Positions 46,389 to 57,293 of a DNA stretch of 64,000 nt are shown piece after piece. The stretch is from NCBI RefSeq assembly GCF_009905375.1, contig NW_027417668.1, forward strand, positions 48,931-112,930, written 5' to 3'. The position numbers and the translations under genes are program-made. Source of the DNA: Apium graveolens. Lineage: Eukaryota > Streptophyta > Magnoliopsida > Apiales > Apiaceae. The notes under the pieces are model-generated. The model did no database searches. It was given only the letters and a program-made list of their open reading frames with translations, and was not told where the DNA came from. Numbering within the stretch: the first letter of the stretch is position 1; each line of letters starts with the position of its first letter.

Positions 46389-47560
46389 TTGCCAAATGAT
46401 GCTACTGAAGCACGGAAATTGGTTGTTCGAGCACTAAGGTACTCTTTGATAGATGGGATTTTGTATAAAAGATCTTTTGTGGTTCCTTACTTAAGGTGTC
46501 TCAGGCCCGATGAGGTACGCTTGGCTCTTGAAGAAGTACATGAAGATATATGTGGGCAACACTTGGGGGGCAGAGCGCTAGCTCATAAGATAACCTGTTT
46601 AGGCTTCTATTGGCCGGAAATGATGGTCGATGCCAAAGAGTATGTGAAGAAGTGTGACCGCTGCCAGAAGCATGCACCCGTCGTCAGACAACTCCCCGAG
46701 ATGCTGACCTCCATCAACTCTCCCATCCCTTTTGCTATGTGGGGGATGGATATACTCGGGCCTTTCCCCATGGCCACAGCACAAAGGAAGTTCCTGATTG
46801 TAGCCATTGATTATTTTACTAAGTGGATTGAAGCCAAGCCTTTGGCCAAAATCACAACTAAGCAGGTTGCAGAATTCCTGTGGGAAAATATCATATACCG
46901 GTATGGAATTCCCCGCATCCTAGTCACCGACAATGGAACACAGTTCAACAACGAGGAATTCAAGAAGTATTGTGAGGAGAATGAAATTGAGTTACGATTC
47001 ACCTCTGTGGCTCACCCGCAAGCCAATTGGGCAAGCAAAAGTGGTAAATCGAATAATCCTAGATGGACTAAAAAAGAGGATCGAGAAGTCGAGGAATAAC
47101 TGGGTGGATGAGATACTCCCAATACAATGGGCCTATAGGAATACCTGTAGAGTCACGACTGGAGCAACTCCCTCATGTTAGCATATGGGGCAGAAGCAGT
47201 TGTTCCTGTAGAGGTATCACATTCCTCCCCCAGGATTCAAGCTTTTAATGCTGAGGAAAATAAGGAAGGGCAAATGTTAGCCCTGGATCTAATTGATGAA
47301 GTGCGAGATAAGGCACATGCGAAGATAGTGGAATATCAGAAAACGGCTTCGTTCTACTACAACCTAAGTGTTAAAGAAAGGTTCTTCAAACAAGGTGACT
47401 TAGTCTTGAGGAAGGTGGAAGCTTCTGGTGTAGGGCAGAAAGGGAAGCTTGCTCCAAATTGGGAAGGGCCATACAAGGTCAAGAGTGTTCAAGGTAGAGG
47501 AACCTACAAGATGGAGACTATAGGATGGTTTTGAAGTCCCGAGAACTTGGCATGCACAAA
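46389..47560 (+). pseudogene. Tat integrase (frameshifted)
   Basis: The N-terminal zinc region reads HEDICGQHLGGRALAHKI and later CDRCQKH. The catalytic core shows WGMDILGPFP, VTDNGTQFNNEEF and the region around AHPQAN, where a shift at about 47030 breaks the frame just where the DDE glutamate region follows. The frame continues in other phases as LDGLKKRIEKSRNNWVDEI and LAYGAEAVVPVEVSH, then a C-terminal DLVLRKVEASG and KLAPNWEGPYKV that ends near 47582. At least three shifts are present, so no intact integrase is made. Confidence 0.85.
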
Positions 47561-47582
47561 ACCTGAAGGTTTACTATGCGTG

Positions 47583-47909
47583 AAGCAATTTAGCATGATT
47601 CTCACTTGTCAAGATGACAAGTAGGTTGAAAAGCACCTTAAAGCTTTGCTTGCTTAGGATTTGCATGTTTTAGCTTTATTTTGAGGTTTATTAAGACTTG
47701 TGTAAGGGATGAATCCCAATAATTTGTGAAATTCAGAAAGTTTTCAAAATATGTTATGAATTCCAGTAACAAAACAAGTAAACTAAGTGCATGAGATGAA
47801 AGCATAAAGTTTGATAAATAAAACAAGTTCAAATAAATAATACAAAGTCTGATAAATAAAGTCTCGAAGAAAAGATAAAATAGATAAGCCACACAGGGTT
47901 GGAAAAGCT
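47583..47909. other. Spacer between Tat pol and antisense gene
   Basis: AT-rich sequence with no convincing gene. It should hold the 3' flanks of two converging transcription units, pol from the left and the antisense gene from the right. Confidence 0.5.
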
Positions 47910-49814
47910 CTAAGGGGCAGATGTGCCATCGGAATCCACATCATCATCTCCTCCGCTCTCGCTGGAAGTCTCAGTCATCTCGGAGGACGAAGAGCTATCA
48001 TCTTCAGCCGGCCTGGAAGATGACTCGGAAGGAGGAAGAAGTGAGTCCTGAGAGATACGATCCGAGACAACTACTCGGGTACGAAACCTCTGCAGCAAAG
48101 CCTCATCATCAGGGCAGACATAGTCCACCGGGTTAATATCAGGACAAGCCTCGTTCACGGTCCCAAGGGCCGTGTCCCAACCAGTCCTAAAAAACCCAGG
48201 AAAGACTGAGTCATCCCTTACCCTCATGGACCGGGTAAACTCCTCCGAGTCCAGATAGTTATCAATCGCCTTATCTTTCTCAGCCCGAAGCACCACCAGC
48301 TCGGCGTTAAACTCCCCGAGCTCCTCCTCCTTGCGCTTCAGCTTCCGCTCCAAAGCGGCATACTTCTTCTATTTCCTCCTGAGGGCATTGTTAGCTTTGT
48401 CAGAGGCCCTCTTCCATGATTCAGCTTGCCTCACAGTGCCTTGGAAGTAGGCATTAGACTGAAACGAAACAATAAACAGAAACGTAAGACAAGTGGATGC
48501 TACAAGTAAGAAAGAAAAATAAATTCCATAAATAATCATACCGAGGCTAAGGACTGAGCTCCCATGAGCTTTATCCTCTCCAAGTCAGGAGTAGCCACCA
48601 CATCGGTGAATTCCTTGGGAGTTACGCCATGATAAGACCAATCCAAGGCGTGCTTCATGGATCCAACCACAGTATCCCCTCGGCGGAATTCCTAGAGAGG
48701 TTGAAAAGCGCCCGTAGCAGCAGGGACAGGAGCAGCAGTAGTGATAGGGGCACTGTGGCCCTAAGCTCCCTCAGCTGGAACCTCCATCATGGGCTCCTTG
48801 TGCTTCTGTAGGAAGCTAGGCTCCGTGGCCTTTCCTCGAGTATCTAGGTCCGCAAGACGAGCCTTCTTCATCCAGGCAGTCTCCTCAACAAGATGCACAT
48901 TATCCTCGTTGATCTCCTTGGTAGCTGCAAAATAAGAGAAAAAACAAAATAAGTGGTGTCAATAATGCATGAGACAAAATAAAATTGAGAAGGGAAGAAA
49001 AATACCCTGTTGAGAAATAGAGGATAGCCCCACGTGGTTGAGGGAGAACTCCTCTAAAAGAGTCCAGCTGATAGTAGTACCGTCATCCCGAGTAAGCTCA
49101 TTCAAACTGATAGTTTCCTCGGGGGTTAAGTGAATGGATTTGAGGATACCGTCACTAACCTTCCCAAAGGAAGATCTGAAGAGGGTGCCCTAATCGCCAT
49201 TCTCCCACCTTAACCCGACAAAAGTATTCCTCCAATTTTGGTTATTGTCGAGAATGGAGGCACTGTTAAAGATATGCTTACACTTGGGCCTTTGTTTAAC
49301 GTAGACCCAACCACAATTACTAGAAGAACTGTTGTAACATTGAAAGACCTTCCTAAAAATAGTTACGGGTAAGGGAAAACTTTCCCTAAGATAGCAAACC
49401 ATAAAATATAAATGTTCCTCCAAGCGTTTGGAGGAAGCTGACATGGGTTTATTCGTAAATCAGCTAGAAGGTGAGGAATGAAGGGATGAAAAGAAACCTA
49501 ATCCAAGCATCAAGGGCATCTGTGTAAATAAAAAGAGTATCGGGTTTCCAGTGGCAAGTACAGTCGCCACCAGAAACTGTAACTAATCTAAGGGGAGGAA
49601 GAACATTATAACGTGCATTTAACTTATCATAATCTATGTTGTGCCAAGTGTTGCAATGATTAAAAGAGTCGAGATAGTGCAGTGGAGGGATATTCGCCCC
49701 CTAGTGTTAATTCATATCTATTAAAGACATGTAAGAAGAGCGGATTTTGACACCCTTACCTCGTTTTGAAGCCGAGGCTATTTTGGCCGCTCTCTCGGAA
49801 TTCTTATCAGCCAT
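47910..49814 (-). pseudogene. Antisense spliced gene of Tat element (gypsy-type transposon domain)
   Basis: This gene runs opposite to pol. The first ATG after a TATA box is at 49814; exon 1 (MADKNSERAAKIASASKRG) ends at a GTAAGG donor at 49759. The middle part reads QLPPNAWRNIYILWFAI then WVYVKQRPKCKHIF, which resembles the plant domain called putative gypsy-type transposon (PF04195), with a shift between them. Two short GT-AG introns (48925-49005, 81 bp; 48459-48541, 83 bp) separate later exons: one with KKARLADLDTRGK, and a last exon with a charged coiled coil (ERKLKRKEEELGEFNAEL), DWDT-type folded segment and a Ser/Asp-rich acidic tail ending at 47910. Three in-frame stops and at least one shift break it. 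Antisense genes here are known for Grande-type Tat elements; the role is unknown. Confidence 0.75.
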
Positions 49815-49994
49815 TGATGAAGCTTGGAAGGACCTGGAAAACCTTGAATGGAAAAGGAGGCCGGAAAAGGCTAAAGAAGTTGCCGGAAAATCTTCTAGGG
49901 GAGGTGAGTTGAGAGAGGAGAAAGGTAGAGTGTTTGAGAAGAGAAATGTGAAGTGGATAGTGGTGAGTGTGAATGAAAACACACTCCTCCCACC

Positions 49995-50002
49995 CTTATA
50001 TA
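49995..50002 (-). promoter_or_regulatory. TATA box of Tat antisense gene
   Basis: On the minus strand CTATATAAGGG contains TATATAAG about 180 bp upstream of the ATG at 49814. No other ATG occurs between the expected start site and 49814. Confidence 0.65.
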
Positions 50003-50617
50003 GCAAGTAAAAAGGGAAATTGGGCCTAGAAAAGCCGACTTAGGCCCAAAATCAGGAAGATTCTGGAATGCTCTACAAAGTATTAGAAGAATTTTGGTTT
50101 AAGCACATATTTGAAAACTTTCTGGAAAAATCCAGAAACTGTTTGGAAAAATTCCATAAAAACCTCGAAAATTCCAGAAGGTTCTGGAAATTTGGCTTAG
50201 AAATGGGGGCCCAACCCAAGAATTATTGGGCCTAAGGGTATAAAAAAGCCCAGTTCAGAAAAAGCCAAGTATTCAACAAGTCAAACCCAGGATCAATACA
50301 AATTACCGAGTTAAAGGCCCAATTAAGAATTTAAGTTATAAGCCTAAGCAAAAGGCCCAGGTTGGAAAAATATAAACTGGCCCAAGCTCAAAGCCTAGAA
50401 AAGGGGCCAAAAATTTGGTGGGAAGACCAAAGTTAAGGCCCAAATCAGGAGCCCAAAGGAATCCAGGCCCAAATCAGGAGCCCAAAGGAATCCAGCCCAG
50501 ATTTAGGGCCTAAATCAAATATATGGAGTCACAAAAAGGTAATATATTCTAAATTCTTGACCCAATTCGATCAGGGTTCATATCATATTCCTAGTCGAAT
50601 TAATTGAGGTCGAAAAA
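50003..50617. other. Tat 3' region with GGCCCA-rich repeats
   Basis: No gene is visible. GGCCCA/TGGGCC and GCCCAA words are unusually frequent. A 28-29-bp unit containing CCCAAATCAGGAGCCCAAAG is tandemly repeated at 50436-50492. GCCCA words (site II-like) are known plant promoter motifs, so this could be upstream control sequence of the antisense gene. Confidence 0.5.
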
Positions 50618-52324
50618 TGAAAGAGATATGTCCTAAGTCCAATCATGTATGAGGATTTAGGAATTACTTTTATGTAATCTGTTTTGATTTCATTGATATT
50701 AATAAAAGACTTGTTTTGTTTTTATTGCGGGCTCTATCTATTTAAATGTTTAAATAAGATATACCACAGTTTAGAGTAAAGCTTTTTATGGATTGTGATG
50801 AGATCATAATAATGAGACCTAAAAGATGATAACTCTAAACTTAAATAGTTCCTGGTCGTAGGATTACTAGCTGGTAATTAATAATCCGCAAAGATCGGTA
50901 CATACTATGTTTGCTTCATTATGAAGGATGTCTGTTCTCATAGACATTTGTGTGGTAACACTATAGCTAGTATGTAGGTGCTTATTATAGAATAAGTTCA
51001 CTGAACATGACTCACACAGCTGAACAACTGATGGAGTTCACTCACATGTTAGCAGTTGTTCACATAGTGATAGTTGTACAAGTATCCTTAGACTTGAGGC
51101 CATCATAGTCATCTTGTGTACACTGAACTATGCTTTGGTTTAGTTCTTAGTCTCAAGGGACAATTATAAGGGCTCTACTAGGTATAGGAATTTGTACACG
51201 AAAATAGTGTATGATCAATAAAGGATCTACCCCTTCCAGTGAAGGAAGAGAATGTTCAATGCTGATCCACTTATATTAGTTCAGGAATCTTTGGCCAGAG
51301 TGAATGAAATTAGAAAGGAGTTTCTAATTTACATTAAATAGAACTAAGCATAGTGAATGGGAAAGCAAGTGATTAAATAAGATAGGCTTGACACAAGTCC
51401 CATGCCTTGTATTTAATCGTGACATTGCAGGGTAGAAGGAATTAATTGTACGGTAACTACTCACTGAATAGGTTCCTGGTATTCTAAGCACTGAATTCGT
51501 ATTATCCGGATAGTCGCGATATGATGAGAAGTATCCCTCACGATGTAGAATAAATATGATTAATTAATTAATCATATTATATGAATTAGAGAATTTATAT
51601 AAATAATGATAAAATAGTTTTATTATTATTTATTTCTGCTACCGGCTTAATATTGAACCTACATGGTCACACCATAAAAGAGAATGATTTAATGGTGGAA
51701 GAATTAATTAATAATGGCTGATAATTATTTATTTATGAAATAAATAATTAATTGGCAAATTTAATAATTGATTAAATGAGATTTAATTGATTATAAATTA
51801 ATTAAGAAAATGTTCTTAATATTATTAATTAAGAATTTAATTTTTGGAAATTAAATCAAGTGAAAAAATTATTTCTAAAGAGTTTAGAAAAATGATTAAT
51901 AATTAAAAGGTGTTTTAATTATTAAGGAGAATAATGAAGGGTTAATAATATATTTTATGGGAAAATTTTCAGCTGAAAATTTTGCCTATAAATATACTAT
52001 TATAAACCCTATTTTTGCCTAAAAAAAAGATTTACAAAACCCTAATTCTCTCCATCTCCTCCTCCTTCATTACATCATTTTCTTGGTGGATACCGGTGGA
52101 GTGCTTCACACTTGAGGAGCAACTGCTAAGGATCTCTGTTCATCATTTTTGGATCACCATTAAAGACCTCCATCTTTCCATTAACGTAAAGCTTCTTAAG
52201 ATAAACATACTGAACTACGAATTAAATATTATTTTTCGCATGGATCCTGCGGAGGGTTTCATTTTTGTTTTTTTTAAGATTTAATTTTACGTTTTCGCTG
52301 CGTTTATGTGCTAAAAACCCTTCA
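50618..52324 (+). repeat. Angela-like 5' LTR
   Basis: The proposed ends TGAAAGAGATATG and AAAACCCTTCA give a TG...CA LTR of 1,707 bp with a short TGAA/TTCA inversion. The right end is fixed by the primer site; the left end is inferred from the terminal inversion and the change in composition. Confidence 0.65.
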
Positions 52325-52325
52325 A

Positions 52326-52337
52326 TGGCATCAGAGC
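52326..52337 (+). other. Primer binding site, Angela-like element
   Basis: TGGCATCAGAGC differs by one base from the tRNA-iMet complement and lies one base after the LTR. Confidence 0.8.
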
Positions 52338-54193
52338 TACTTGCGAAAAGTTTTTAATTCGTTTATGTATTTAACTGTTTTCGATATATGAGCATGTACG
52401 TGATTCGCCATGATTTGATGTTGATATAATATGCTTATATATGTATGGTTTTGAATATATGATATTCATGTGAGTTGTATAATCATAAGATGATTTTGTA
52501 ACATGATTTATGTTTGTTCTAATTATGAGAATCATATTAGATACGGATTCTGAATTGGCTGCTGCAGACTTGCCTAAATCTGGGTCTGGTGTCCGAATTA
52601 CGCAAACGAATACCCTATTCCATAGGTAAACGAGTGTCCGAACAAAACTGATAGCTAATGCTATCAACGACTCGTCTGTAAGGCGTTTGACGTCGTTTAC
52701 TTCCCGTAAACAGTGATTCTTGTTTTTCTGATTTGATTCTGATTTTTCTGATTTTTGTCATATTTTCTTTTTATGATTAGATCATGGATAATATGATATG
52801 TTAAGATCAGATTATGTGTTTTAACATGTTTTTATGTATTTTATGAGCATGGTGGATGGTTATGGCCTTTCGACCTTAGTATAATGGTTTTGGTTTTGGT
52901 TTTAAATATGACTTGCATGTCGTCAATCTTTGTAATCATAAATCTCGAATGTAACTCGAGTTATTCTTGTAAGTTCATTAGATTAGTTTTACTTTCAATC
53001 ATGTAATTTAATTGAAGACTCAAGAAGACTATCCAATGGAGGTGATACAAAGAAGAAGACTTATGTAATAAGTAGTTGTATTTATTTCCATCACCATATT
53101 AATTTGACCTTGATCTTTATCATGAGCTTGATAAAGATCACATAGGATGGGGCCATAACCAAACACATTTACTTTATTGCACTTTATATTTACTTGTTTA
53201 TTTAATTTTATATATGAGATATATGCCTATGTTTACCATGCGATGATAGATTTAGGTGAACTTAAATCAATATAAGGCGTGCTCTAGAAAATCTAGAATA
53301 GGAATCATTTCTTGCCTTAACAATAAATATTATGAATACGATCATGAGATTCTTGTGTTTATGAAACACGTAATTGAATATGAATTTTAAATATTGAGAG
53401 AAAGGATGATTCTGTCAATAACAGATTTCTATCTGTAAGAAAGGGTTATTAAGTGACGCATCTTGACAATGCTCCACCCGATCTGGGAATCATCTGATTA
53501 TCAATTATTGATTTGAAATATTTAATTTAAAAGGAAGAATCTCTTTATAATATGATTATGATTGTAGCGTAATATAATCCCTCTAAAATTAAATAATATC
53601 AAGTAGTAATTGGCCAATGACACGACGGGCTTGTGTCGGTCATAGCCTTCCAACATGGTAGAAAGTGGTTCTTATTTTTAAATCATTGTCGTTTGGTGCT
53701 ACAGCCGAGGGCTTTGATTTTGAAATAAGAAATACTTGTCTATTACATAGAGATGTGTACATTGAATTAGAATCTAAAGGTCGGTACGTGCTACAACCAT
53801 GGGCCGTTGGAGACTGATTCAATTGTACGAAATGTTGGGTTAGACTTGACTTAGAATATTAAGTTTGTCGTGCCACAGCCGTGACTCAATTATTCAAGAG
53901 GCTAAACTTATACTAGGGAATAACATAAGATGTAATTGATAAGAGTTGTCTGCCTATTGAACATCACATGACGTTTCGTGCCACAGCCGAGGTTGTGTGA
54001 TGGAATGTAGGATCCCTATTCCCACTAGCATTATGAATGCTTAATTTTCACTTAGGGGGTTGAAAAAAAATTAGATAAACTAGTGGGAGACACTTATGAA
54101 TAAAGACCCGATTCATATAGTGTTTTGAAGTGAAATTGAATATTTGCTAAGTGTTGTTATGTGTTTATCATTTATAGATTTACTATATTCGTC
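52338..54193. other. Long leader of Angela-like element
   Basis: About 1.85 kb between primer site and gag start without a reading frame of note. It holds four spaced copies of a CGTGCCACAGCCGAGG-like motif (53696-53992). Confidence 0.65.
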
Positions 54194-54400
54194 ATGTCTT
54201 CTGCACTATCACTCCGGAGCATACTAGATGCTCACAAGTTGACTGGTCCTACTTTAGCTGTTTGTTTTCACTGTAACAAGTTGGGGCACTGGAAGATGAA
54301 CTACAAGGTTTACCTTGCAGAATTGAAGAAGAAGGGTAATGAGACTACCGCTTCTGATTCAGGCATGTTCATGATCGAAGTTAATATGTCACTAGGTTAA
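54194..54400 (+). CDS. Angela-like mini-gag: N-terminus fused to zinc knuckle
   Basis: ATG 54194 opens a 68-residue frame. It begins MSSALSLRSILDAHKLTGP, the usual start of copia gag, and moves directly into VCFHCNKLGHWKMNYKVYL, the zinc-knuckle segment, although the last knuckle cysteine is replaced (N-Y-K where the family has C). In related elements roughly 200-250 residues of gag core separate these pieces; here they are gone with the frame kept. Downstream runs an acidic linker to a TAA at 54398. Capsid assembly by this product is not expected. Confidence 0.7.
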   Translation: MSSALSLRSILDAHKLTGPTLAVCFHCNKLGHWKMNYKVYLAELKKKGNETTASDSGMFMIEVNMSLG

Positions 54401-55590
54401 ATTTCTACTTGGGTATTAGATACCGCCTGTGGTTCTTATATTTGCAATTCATTGCAAGGACTAAAGGGAAGTAGGATTCTTGAAAAAGATGAGGTGATTC
54501 TACGTATGGGCAATGGAGCAAGGGTTGCGGCCATATATGTAGGATCATTTAGTTTACATATGCCTACGGGCAAGACTATTATTTTGAATAATTGTTATTA
54601 CGTTCCCTCTATTATTCCTATGTTGGATGTGGATGGTTTTTCATTTATTATTAAGAATAATGAATATTCTAGTCCTTAGAGATAATGTTCTTTTTGGACA
54701 TGGCATTTTAAATAATGGTCTGTATGTATGTGACTGTAGAGCATGATTTACTTCAGATTAAACAAACTAATAAAAGAAAATGAGATGATGAAAATCTGAC
54801 CTATTTATGGCACTGTAGGCTAGGTCATATTAGTGAAAATAGACTGCGGACATTGCATAAGGAAGGGTTACTTGACCCCTTTGACTTTGAATCATATCCT
54901 ATATGCGAGTCTTGTCTATTGGGTAAAATGACCAAATCTCCATTTAATGGACATGGAGAGAGGGCTGCAGATTTGCTAGGATTGGTACACACAGATGTAT
55001 GTGGACCAATGTCTATGCAAGCCATGGGTGGATTTTCGTACTTCATTACTTTCATAGATGATAGATCTAGATTCGGATATGTGTATTTGATGAAACACAA
55101 GTCTGAAGCCTTTGAAAAGTTCAAAGAATATAAACATGAAGTGGAGAAACAAACCAAACACAGTATTATAACTCTTCGATCAGATCGAGGTGGTGAATAC
55201 TTGAATGGAGAGTTTCTAGATTATCTCAAAGAAAATGGTATAGTCTCCCAGTGGACTCCTCCATATACTCCACAGTTAAATGAGGTATCTAAAAGGAGAA
55301 AATGAACTTTGTTAGACATGGTTCGGTCCATGATGAGCTATGCGAATCTTCCAGTATTCCTATGGGGTTATGCATTGGAAACCTCAGCATATTTACTGAA
55401 TAAGGTGCCTTCCAAATCTGTTCCTCAAACACCATATGAGATATGGAAAGAAAGGAAACCGAGTCTTAAACACGTTAAGATTTGGGGATGTCCAGCTTAT
55501 GTCAAGAAAGTTGACCCAGATAAGCTGGAATCTCGATCCGTAAAATGTAATTTTGTGGGATATCCTAAAGAGACTTTGGGGTATTAATTT
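54401..55590 (+). pseudogene. Angela-like protease remnant and integrase (broken)
   Basis: After the mini-gag a protease piece has WVLDTACGSYICN, with A in place of S/T after the catalytic D-T. The integrase zinc region (WHCRLGHI-like, then CESCLLGKMTKSPF) and the core follow (VHTDVCGPM, FIDDRSRFGYVYLM, LRSDRGGEYLNGEF). The frame ends at 55305 with a stop after SKRRK, where the family continues without a break; integrase C-terminal sequence resumes at 55309 ([30 protein letters not shown]) to 55587. D, D and the following region are readable, but the protein is interrupted. Confidence 0.8.
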
Positions 55591-55834
55591 TACACCGATC
55601 ATCGGTGTTTATCTCCAGACATGCTACCTTCTTGGAAAAGAAGTTTATCTTTTAAGGAAACAGTGGGAGCAAAATTGAACTTGATGAAGTTCAAGAAGCA
55701 CAAACTACTACGGATCAAGTGAAAACACCTGTTCAGACGGAACAACTTTCTGTGGAACAGCCCATTCGTAGGACGGGGAAAGTGTCTCGCCAACCTGAGA
55801 GGTATTTGGCCTTGTCATTGAGAATGACAATGAG

Positions 55835-56484
55835 TTGTCAATAATTGATGATGACAACCCTGTGACCTATAATGAGGCCATGAGTAGTGTTGACTCAGAG
55901 AAATGGCATAGTGCCATAAAATCTGAAATGGAATCTATTTATACCGACCAAGTATGGAATCTGGTTGAGGCGCCTGAAGGTGTTAAGCCTATTGGGTGCA
56001 AGTGGGTATACAAAAGAAAGATTGGAGCAGATGGCCAGGTGGAGACCTATAAGGCCAGGCTCGTGGAAAAAGGATTCAAACAAAGGCAAGGGATTGACTT
56101 TGATGAAACTTTTTCGCCTGTAGCCATGTTAAAATCAATTCAGATTTTGCTTGCGATTGCTGCTTACTACGAATATGAGATCTGGCAAATGGACGTGAAA
56201 ACGGCCTTCCTCAATGGGGAACCTGAGGAGGAAGTGTATATGACACAGCCAGAGGGTTTTCTTTCCAAGGGAAATGAACACCTAGTGTGTAAGCTGCTGC
56301 GAACCATATATGGTTTAAGGCAAGCTTCTCGTAGATGGAACATCCGTTTTGATGAGACAATCAAAGAGTTTGGTTTTATCAAAAACATAAATGAACCATG
56401 TGTCTACAAGAAGGTTAGTGGGAGCGTGGTAACATTTCTTGTATTGTATGTGGATGACATACTTCTTATAGGAAACGATATACC
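55835..56484 (+). pseudogene. Angela-like reverse transcriptase, truncated by SIRE C
   Basis: RT is open from 55835: WKWVYKRKIGADGQ-type fingers (read as CKWVYKRKIGADGQ), ARLVEKGFKQRQGIDFDETF, the first catalytic Asp in MDVKTAFLNGEPEEEVYM, QPEGF, LRTIYGLRQASRRW and the YVDD box (LYVDDILLIGNDI). The sequence breaks at 56484/56485, twelve residues after the start of the YVDD box, exactly where the copy C LTR begins. Confidence 0.88.
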
Positions 56485-57090
56485 TGTTAGGTCACACACA
56501 CTGTAGAGGGGGGTGAATACAGTGTATAGCACAATCAAATCGAACTTTAATAACTCAAGTAACAGAAAACAAACTTTATTTAAAACAATAAACACTGTTA
56601 CAGTATGGAACTGTCCTCTCTCAGTGATGAACAAATATCATGAGAGCTTCTAGGGTTACAATGAATAATCTTCTCGATAATGATAACACTTATAGTGTAA
56701 ACCCTATGTCTGTGTTTATATACTACACAGTTACAAGATAATCGCTAATTGATATGGAATATAATTCTGCTTCCTAAAATATATCAATCAGATATCTTTT
56801 CTTCCAAGTATTCTATTCTTCATAGAATTCCTTCTTCATGTATATCTCTTCTTACGTTTGTCTTGATCTTCTTTTCCTTTCAATCAGCCGCCTTCCTTAT
56901 CTGAACATTTCCTTTAAGTCCTGATATTATCTTCTGATAAATATCTCCTGAACCTTAAGTACTGATGACTTAAGTTCTGACTTCAGTATAAGTGCTGATT
57001 TCAGTTAAGTACTGATTTGTCCTGTTTAAGTAAGATCTGAAAACTAAACATAAATCATATTAGACATGACATTATCAAATATATCTAACA
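56485..57090 (-). repeat. SIRE copy C 3' LTR
   Basis: On the plus strand it runs TGTTAGGTCACAC ... ATATCTAACA (606 bp), with the inverted TGTAGAGGGGGG signature near its left end and a cluster of AAGTACTGAT-type motifs in its right half. Confidence 0.87.
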
Positions 57091-57103
57091 ATCTCCCCCA
57101 ACT
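57091..57103 (-). other. Polypurine tract, SIRE copy C
   Basis: AGTTGGGGGAGAT on the minus strand, identical to the tract of copy B. Confidence 0.87.
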
Positions 57104-57293
57104 TGTAAATTAGCATAATATACAAGTTTAACAAATATTTGATGATGTCAAAAACATTAAGTACAAATGCATGAGAATTTGATTAGATAACTATAACTTA
57201 CAGTCCTTAAAGCTTTACCTACTTTAACTTCTGATAACAACTTCAGCCTGTATTAATATCAGAATTTGAGCAGTTGTAGATCTTGACTTGGCT

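Larger units (their letters stand above)
27881..50617 (+). mobile_element. Tat-lineage Ty3/gypsy element (3' LTR not seen)
   Basis: Lineage evidence is a tRNA-Arg type primer site, an archaeal-type second RNase H between RNase H and integrase, and an antisense gene after pol. A complete Tekay element (28527-41968) sits in gag, and an Angela-like copia cuts the 3' part at about 50618. No sequence resembling the 5' LTR is found before 50617, so the 3' LTR should lie beyond the nested copia. Confidence 0.85.
50618..56484 (+). mobile_element. Angela-like Ty1/copia, left part
   Basis: This element has a 5' LTR, primer site, long leader, a shortened gag, protease remnant, integrase and RT, cut in RT by SIRE copy C. 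Integrase and RT sequences (MGGFSYFITFIDDRSRFGY, YVDDILLIGNDI) fit the Tork/Angela group. The remainder of RT, RNase H and the 3' LTR should lie beyond the window. Confidence 0.8.

Noticed and set aside
56485..56520. Preference of SIRE for insertion at VDD codons
   Set aside because: Copies B and C both sit near VDD-coding sequence (MVDD at 19632; YVDD upstream of 56485), but distance and DNA context differ, and two cases are too few.
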